From contig CM053269.1 in assembly GCA_028583415.1 (NCBI GenBank), positions 53,991,007 through 54,055,006 on the forward strand: a stretch of 64,000 nt of DNA, read 5' to 3'. The position numbers and the translations under genes were made by a program. The DNA is from Protea cynaroides (taxonomy: Eukaryota > Streptophyta > Magnoliopsida > Proteales > Proteaceae). Every line of letters begins with the position of its first letter. Position 1 is the stretch's first letter. This document shows positions 59,701 to 64,000 of this stretch, in pieces. The notes beneath the pieces are model-generated. The model was given only the letters and a program-made list of their open reading frames with translations, did no database searches and was not told the DNA's origin.

Positions 59701-60040
59701 TGACACATCATATGCATTCAATGCTCTCTCGTCTGGTAAGATTTTGCTGTCTATGCTAATACTTTCGAATCTGCTGTAGGTAGCTTGGGAGCATGAGCAA
59801 TTTTCAAGGTCTAGAGTTACTGCTGTCACCCTTTCAGAGCTTTCTGTGGCACCTGAATTATTAGAAAGCAGTGGGGGCCTATTTGACAGCAGGTAATATT
59901 CTCAAAATTGAACCATTCTAACATTGTTACTAAAACTGTTTTAGGCTGCCACTGTTAAGAGCTTTTGTTTTTTCAACAGGCAATTTGTGAATGAAACTGC
60001 AGTCACTAGAAGTGTCAAGTTAGTTGCTGAGAGTCTTGCG
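30203..60040 (+). CDS. NCLN: nicalin homologue (M28/nicastrin-like ER protein), 3' end outside window
   Basis: Seen: exons 30203-30482, 32710-32879, 33905-34008, 37652-37718, 53193-53285, 53363-53527, 53675-53815, 53958-54035, 59780-59892 and 59980-60040 join in frame (1272 nt, 424 aa so far). The signal peptide or anchor is at about 12-33 (VLALVFILVACVEL). The luminal domain follows, with YRLIQYDLSGVPFGSR, VYFAFEDD and the peptidase-like core ASYDTFG (230-235) / GSDSNGSG (243-250). WEHEQFSRSR-type segments come near the end. Known: animal nicalin pairs with NOMO and TMEM147 (BOS complex) at the ER translocon for multi-pass membrane proteins. It resembles aminopeptidases but is not thought to be catalytic. 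Odd: the M28 zinc-ligand His before YD is Ser here. Introns reach 15.5 kb and are loaded with transposons. About 140 C-terminal residues, including the membrane anchor, should lie past 64000. The start is the first ATG in good context; Met11 is an alternative. Confidence 0.92.
30961..31032. repeat. 36-bp tandem duplication
   Basis: Two 36-bp units (30961-30996 and 30997-31032) in nicalin intron 1 differ at two bases. Confidence 0.9.
31410..32090. repeat. diverged tandem duplication in nicalin intron 1
   Basis: About 31410-31770 and 31800-32090 are diverged direct copies sharing GTCCAGAGAAGC, CCTTGAAAACTGTTG and TTTCATCATGTG. Only copy 1 carries the 88-bp hAT-like insert, so copy 2 shows the empty site. 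Confidence 0.75.
31663..31750. mobile_element. 88-bp hAT-like MITE, GATCTCGG family
   Basis: Perfect 8-bp duplications GTCTTGGC (31655-31662 and 31751-31758). Ends CAATGTTCAAAATCTCGG and, from the right, CAAGGTTCTAAATCTC. These match the ends of 61139-62224. Confidence 0.85.
33202..33536. mobile_element. hAT-like MITE, CAAGGCG family
   Basis: Ends CATAGTTGTCAAG and, from the right, CATAATTGTCAGG. Flanks GCTAGGAT and GCAAGGAT match at 7 of 8. It contains an (AC)n run at 33354-33380 and a C-run near 33427. Confidence 0.75.
33565..33642 (+). mobile_element. RTE LINE tail insertion (46 bp)
   Basis: The insert 33581-33626 reads ACCCCATTTAGTTGG plus (TTGAG)n, the 3' end of an RTE-type LINE or its SINE. 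It lies between 16-bp repeats ATTCATGATTGTTTGT and ATTCATTATTGCTTGT (14 of 16 match). Confidence 0.65.
34009..36187. other. nicalin intron 3 with LTR-like stretch
   Basis: At about 34917-35520 the sequence resembles a solo LTR: it starts TGTCAGGG, has a TATATAAG box near 35299 and a following leader-like region. No 5-bp target duplication or clear CA end was found. The rest is unclassified AT-rich intron. Confidence 0.35.
36188..37390. mobile_element. hAT-like element hosting a second one
   Basis: Outer ends CATAGTTCGAAAACTTAGG and, from the right, CCTAGTTAAAAACTCAG, with 8-bp flanks CCAATACC (36180-36187) and CCCATACC (37391-37398). Inside, about 36311-37283 is a CTAGGCGCC-family copy that shares its AT-rich core with 21891-22874. 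The left end of the inner copy is rearranged. Confidence 0.6.
38484..38763 (+). repeat. 5' LTR of the copia element
   Basis: 280 bp. It contains a 25-bp unit (CTCGAGACTAGCGCAAGG...) repeated twice, which the 3' LTR has once, and a short (TA)n at about 38637. Confidence 0.8.
40230..41550. mobile_element. hAT-like element, TATACGCGTATA family, in copia gag
   Basis: Perfect 8-bp duplications GTACAACT (40222-40229 and 41551-41558). Ends CATAGTTAGCAAATTCG and, from the right, CATAGTTAGTAAATTCG. Subterminal words include TATACGCGTATA, ACGCGATATGCG and CGTATTAAAC. It lies just before the zinc-knuckle codons. Confidence 0.9.
43297..43366 (+). mobile_element. RTE LINE tail inserted in copia pol
   Basis: A 70-bp insert ending CCCCATTTAGTTGGGATAAG plus (TTG)n. 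The copia reading YPIS appears on both sides (43279-43296 and 43367-43384, 13 of 18 match), as a decayed target duplication would. Confidence 0.6.
44757..49833 (-). mobile_element. hAT transposon with transposase gene, inserted in copia RNase H
   Basis: Perfect 8-bp duplications GTGATAAC (44749-44756 and 49834-49841). Ends CATGGATCAAGGTGCCGG and, from the right, CACTGTTCGAGGTTTCGG. Both ends are packed with GTTTCGGTC and CTCGAAACC words in both orientations. The copia RNase H reading resumes directly after the right duplication. 5,077 bp. Confidence 0.88.
45293..48706 (-). pseudogene. hAT transposase (BED, DUF659, hATC), frameshifted
   Basis: Minus strand from ATG 48706. A BED zinc finger (CNYC, RLKWHL, GCP; residues about 20-60) and an acidic/basic linker come first. 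DUF659 follows (VMCDGWTG, VTDNGSNFKKAG, PCAAHCIDL; about 47820-47480). The hATC dimerisation part (WWVLYGSESPNLRAIAVK; near 46600) spans predicted introns. A Gly/Ser-rich tail ends near 45293. Breaks: a 1-nt frameshift at an A7 tract (about 47856-47862), a second near 46990 just before a GT donor, and an in-frame TAG at 45899-45901. Known: such proteins cut and re-insert hAT ends. This copy is probably inactive unless an intact relative exists. Confidence 0.85.
50519..50979 (+). repeat. 3' LTR of the copia element
   Basis: 461 bp, longer than the 5' LTR because it carries a SINE (50659-50821) and a longer (AT)n run (about 50837-50880). Confidence 0.8.
50659..50821 (+). mobile_element. Au-type SINE in the 3' LTR
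   Basis: It contains GCCTTGGTGTGACGGTAAGG, the B-box GGTCACGGGTTCGAAAC, AACAGCCTCT and a GGGACGCCCTTT 3' end, all hallmarks of plant Au SINEs. The 19-bp duplications (50640-50658 and 50822-50840) differ at one base. The 5' LTR is the empty site. Confidence 0.88.
51576..52807. mobile_element. hAT-like element, CAAGGCG family, with LINE fragment inside
   Basis: Ends CGTAGTTGTCAAGG and, from the right, CATGGTTGTCATGG. Flanks CCTGGTTT (51568-51575) and CCTGGTCA (52808-52815) match at 6 of 8. The interior includes an antisense RTE LINE fragment (about 52090-52640) and a purine-rich stretch. Confidence 0.65.
52090..52640 (-). mobile_element. RTE LINE fragment (antisense)
   Basis: The reverse complement matches the C-terminal reverse-transcriptase part of LINE copy 1 (about 22880-23300), for example AAGATGAGGTTCCTTAG and GCCAAGTTGGAG. 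Stops present. Confidence 0.75.
54036..55864. other. nicalin intron 8, first part
   Basis: T-rich intron DNA. No gene or delimited element recognised. Confidence 0.5.
55865..56400 (+). mobile_element. L1-type LINE reverse-transcriptase fragment
   Basis: Frames read PDPDGF (the PGPDGF motif), then DLMEAFNN, LDSQDGG (of the PKMEGA region), HLGAFVTGR and ACEYMD. This is the order of plant L1 ORF2. It is frameshifted and split by scar F. Confidence 0.75.
55955..56060 (-). mobile_element. retrotransposition scar F in L1 fragment
   Basis: An approximately 76-bp T-run/(GT)n/T-run/G-run insert (on the minus strand a C-run, ACCC and poly(A)) lies between 15-bp repeats TGACTAAAGTGACTT and TGACCAAGGTGATTT (12 of 15 match). 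The L1 reading resumes after it. Confidence 0.55.
56401..59779. other. nicalin intron 8, remainder
   Basis: (CT)n at about 56762-56788. ORFs at 56947-57309 (plus) and 57306-57938 (minus) have no recognisable domain. An A-run near 58466 may be another retroelement tail. Confidence 0.4.
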
Positions 60041-61138
60041 GTAAGATAGATATGTCTCACAAGTTATCTAGATTAGAACTTCTTGTTGTACATATCTGTA
60101 TTGTGATTACATAAAATTTACAGATTTTAATCTGATTGTTGCTTTTAATTTAAATTTATAGAAATCTAGAGTAGATCTTGTGGTGGCAAAGAGGGTTTAA
60201 GACAACTCAAATTAACAATCCCTCTTTGCTACAGGATCTCTACATAGTCCAAACCCAAATTTAACATTTAACAACAAATAAGAGTAATTGAGATTGAACA
60301 ATAATTCCACAATTTCAGATCCATCTGTAAGAATGCTTCAAATTTGGGATCCTTGATCCTTAGGATATGAGGAGCAATATCCCAGAAGATGAGCTTGATC
60401 CAATGGGTAGGATCGAAACCAATCTTGCCCGTAGGTCTCAGACAGATATTTTAACAAAATGAGAATTGTATAACAGTAGAAAAAATTACTTCATAATATA
60501 GCCGTTGGAATGTCTTCAAACTTGGAGGGGAAGTACTCTAAGTTGTGCTTGATAACATACCCAAATTTGAAAGTAATCCAACCATAGATGAAGAAGTTAT
60601 AAATTATCGAAAAACTACTATCATCTAAATGTGGGAATGAACAAAATAGGAGACTCAACCAGAATTTAATAATAAACTCTGGCCAACTCTACTGCCAGCA
60701 TCTTCTTCCTCTTTATTTATAATGCTAAAAGGAAATACAAAAGATAGAAGGACTGGTTCGTAGAAGGAATGTCCAAAAATAAAAAAGAAAAACTTTCCTT
60801 TATAACTTTTAGGAAAGTTTCCAAAACAAATACATCTATAACTAACTCATATGACAACCAATCTTAGGAAATAAAACAAATTTAGGAAACAAAATTAATG
60901 ACTAATTTTATGGAAATAAATCTAACTTAATTGAACTTAGGAAGAAGAAAAAAAACTTTCTAAAAATGTGAACAGTGTTTTGGCCTTTGGGCTGGTCCAA
61001 TGGACCAATTCTGACTGGTTCTTTAGGCTGGTCCATTACCAACTTGAGCTTGGGCCTTGGACCTTCTTGGACTGCATCATCTTGTTACGACCCAAACCCC
61101 ATATTAAGGTGAAGGTTCAGCCTTCATGGACGTTGATC
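60041..61138. other. nicalin intron 10, first part
   Basis: Unclassified AT-rich DNA. No coding sequence recognised. Confidence 0.5.
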
Positions 61139-62224
61139 CAAGGTTTAAAATCTCGGGTTTCGGAGGAGTCTCGGCCTCCTCCGAAACCGAGATCTCGCCC
61201 GGCGAGATCTCGCCGAGACAGTGTATTTTGTCCGAGACAGCTTAAAAAGGCTGTCTCGGTGGCCAAAATGCATTTTTTAGGTCTCAAACTTCAAGGGAAC
61301 CTCATTTTTACATACATAAACACATTTAGAGTATAAAATTGTAAAAAATAATGGCTCTTTGTGGTTGTTTGGGTTTACACCCATGTTTTGACAGTCAACG
61401 CTGAAATTTGTTATAAATTTAGGTTAATATTAGCTATTATATTCAATCAAATATGGCGAATGAGACAATAACATAATGCATTAGGGGAAAGAGAAACAAA
61501 ATAATACTTCATTATAAATCATTACATCATAGTTCAAATATTCAATATTGAATGATCCCATAGTCCCCCTGTGCCCATAGTCCACAATTCCACAATCCTC
61601 ATCCAGATACAATGTCTAGTAATACGTAGAGTGTCGTGGATGATCCATCCTACTATCATCATATATCTGGTAGTCTTGCACATGATTCATAAATATAACA
61701 TCAGTAGCTGTCCGAAGGATACCTATCTTTGGGAAGAATGGAAAAACTTCTGAAGTAGTACTCTGGTGCGTAGACTCTTGTGGAAGTACTGATGGAACGG
61801 AATAGAAGTTGGTTGACCACTCTGAAGTTACGTAATCCCCAAGTCGAAGCACCACCCGTTGCAAGTTAAAAGTCCAAACAAAGAAAGAATGGAGGAAGAA
61901 ATGAAAAAACCATGAAAAAACCAAGAAAAAAGAGGAAGGAGCAGTCTCCACCGAGAACAGCCTCTCTTTTATAAAAGAGAAAAAAAAAAGAAGCAAAAAG
62001 CATGTTCTCGCCGAGATCTCGGCGAGATCTCGCCGAGATCTCGCGAGAATTAGCGAGATTAACCGAGAATACCGAGATCTCGGCGAGATCTCGGCGAGAT
62101 CTCGGCGAGAACATGTAAATGCCGAGACGAAAAGGGTTATCGACCCTATTTTCGTCTCGGTTAGTTGCGAAACTGGCGAAATCGGCGAGATCTCGGCGAG
62201 ATCTCGCCGAGATTTCATTCCATG
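61139..62224. mobile_element. hAT-like element, GGCGAGATCTCG family
   Basis: Perfect 8-bp duplications CGTTGATC (61131-61138 and 62225-62232). Ends CAAGGTTTAAAATCTCGG and, from the right, CATGGAATGAAATCTCGG. Both subterminal zones are tandem arrays of CTCGGCGAGAT and its complement. A minus-strand ORF (61616-62218) may include a relic of a transposase C-terminal tail (DYQIYDDSRMDHP). Confidence 0.88.
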
Positions 62225-63023
62225 CGTTGATCAAACGATTGCTCAAAAATCAAACCTTGAAACTATACTATCTTATAATCCAACTCAAATAGATAACATT
62301 AATAAAAAGATCCCCTAAACCTACCAGTGGCAGCCTAGTGTCTGCAAACTATAATCATACTGAAAATAAAATTGTCTTTACATTGAAACTTAAAAGCCTA
62401 CTACAACCATTCTAATAAATAAAATATTAACAACTACAAGGGGTAAACCTCGTGTATCCTTGAGGCTTCTCCATGCTCTGCTTCATTGACATCGTCATTT
62501 GAGACATTCATTGTAAGGGTGAGCTTTCCAACTCAGTAAGATAGAGCGTAGAAAATACACAACACTAACACAAGCACAACACATTTCAAATAAATGCAAA
62601 TGCAAATGCAAGAAAATATCGACTTCATTTATTTTAGAACAATCCACCTTAAAACTTCCATCTCTGGCCAACTGCCAGGAATAACTTGCTGCCACTGTCT
62701 TAGTAGAGATTTAACATGGCCATATTTTGGTTACCCCTCTATGACCTTGACAACTTAGTCATCCTTTTATATGACCCTGGCAACTCACATCTGCAGCTCC
62801 ATGGATTATGAATCTGGTGGTACTCACCCACCCTCATAGTTCACATTTACTTTCTTCTTGGCACAGAACAATCAATCGCTCATATCTCATCACATTCTTT
62901 ACTTCACATTCCTCACTTTCACACATTACTAAAGATGCATGTCGCAACTACTACTCATACATACTCTTAGCACATGCAAATATGAAGCATGATTAGAGCC
63001 AATATCTTTCAACACCTTTTGCA

Positions 63024-63028
<5 letters not shown>

Positions 63029-63062
<34 letters not shown>
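63029..63062. repeat. (AT)n microsatellite
   Basis: About 17 AT units. 62233-63159 otherwise holds unclassified intron DNA. Confidence 0.95.
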
Positions 63063-63065
<3 letters not shown>

Positions 63066-63159
63066 AACTATTAACAAATATCAACATCAGTAAATCATAT
63101 ATATCATAGTTACCATTGCATTCAGAACATCAAGTTTCTCTCAATATAGGCAAAAAAAT

Positions 63160-64000
63160 ATTATTTTGCTACAGCTTATGATCTATCCATCGCAAACACA
63201 TACTTTGAAAAGAGAGAGGAGCATCTAGTCACCTTCAAAAGTGGGCATCATAAAAGTCAAATAGATTTTTTTTTATGTAAAAGGTCCGAGAGGTTGTTAT
63301 GTAAGGATTGTAAAGTTCAACCCGAGGAGAGCCTAACCACTCAACATAGATTCTTGGTCATAGATATGTGTTTCAGACTCTCACTATGCCGAATCGTAAG
63401 AAAGGTTAGGTTTTTTGCCCTAGGATAATGTGGTGGGGCTTAAAAGGAAATACCTTGAAAGCTTTTACTGATAATGTGGTCAAACAAGGAATGTGGGACT
63501 TTGAGGGAGACTTTAGTAGAATGTGGAACGAGATGATTTTTTGTATTAAGAAAGTTGCTAAAGATGTCCTAGGTGTATCAAAAGGAAAACATCATTCCCC
63601 CCTAGAGAGTCTTGGTGGTGGGATGATGAGGTTTAAACAGCCATTAAAACTAAGAAAGATAGGTTTAAGACATGGCAAAAGACTAAGGATATAAAGGATC
63701 TAAAAATGTATAGATTTGTCAGAAATGAAGTCAAAAAGTTGTGGGAAAAGTAAGGGCGAAGAAATATGAAGATCGATCTTCATATCAATCTTAGCACAAA
63801 AGAAGGAGAAAAGCTGTCTATAAAATAGTTAAGATAAGGGAAAGGAAGAGTAGAGATTTAAACCATGTTAGATGTATTAAAAGTGTAGATGGTAAAGTTC
63901 TAGTAAGGGATGAAGACATTAAAGAGAGATTGAACAATTATTTCTACAACCTATAAAATGGAGACACTTCGAGTAATAGTGTCCTAGATTACTACATTGC
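63160..64000 (+). mobile_element. RTE-type LINE (copy 2), running off the window
   Basis: Collinear with LINE copy 1 from about 20450 onward: AAACACATACTTTGAAAA, then GACTTTGAGGGAGAC, and a reading GDFSRMWNEM...KKVAKDVLG. Less decayed in places than copy 1. It appears 5'-truncated inside the endonuclease region. Confidence 0.75.

Overview
The window is nuclear DNA from a flowering plant. It is AT-rich and gene-poor, with very long introns packed with nested transposons. Three protein-coding genes can be supported. I cannot name the species.

Layout. (1) Minus strand, 1535-2770: a three-exon CASP gene (Casparian strip membrane domain protein). (2) 3.0-13.5 kb: intergenic repeats, namely a 337-bp tandem triplication, a Pack-MULE carrying a broken chloroplast DnaJ gene (4942-6144), a SINE with an 18-bp target duplication, a 410-bp tandem duplication, a second Mutator-like element (9265-11872) and several MITEs. 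(3) Plus strand, 14788-26655: an eight-exon OTU-domain deubiquitinase with a C-terminal UBA domain (OTLD1/OTU6 type). Its leader has two upstream ORFs, its second intron is 8.8 kb and full of LINE and hAT-like DNA, and one intron is GC-AG. (4) 26.7-30.2 kb: intergenic, with two fold-back MITEs. (5) Plus strand, 30203 to beyond the window end: a nicalin gene (M28/nicastrin-like ER protein). Ten exons end at 60040; the C-terminal exons lie outside the window. Intron 4 (15.5 kb) holds a Ty1/copia element (38484-50979) that was itself hit by two hAT elements, a LINE tail and an Au SINE.

The three genes have no evident shared pathway: endodermal barrier scaffold, chromatin-linked deubiquitination, and ER membrane-protein biogenesis. 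The striking content is the mobile DNA. At least eleven hAT-like elements can be delimited by 8-bp target duplications. Nearly all have ends related to CAWRGTT, but each family carries a different self-complementary subterminal motif. One copy encodes a BED/DUF659/hATC transposase, now frameshifted. A second pattern is a set of very short retrotransposition scars: 16-76 bp of mainly ACCC/GCCC + poly(A), or a LINE tail, flanked by 12-18-bp duplications. All exon joins were read by eye from splice consensus, reading-frame continuity and family resemblance; no database search was run.
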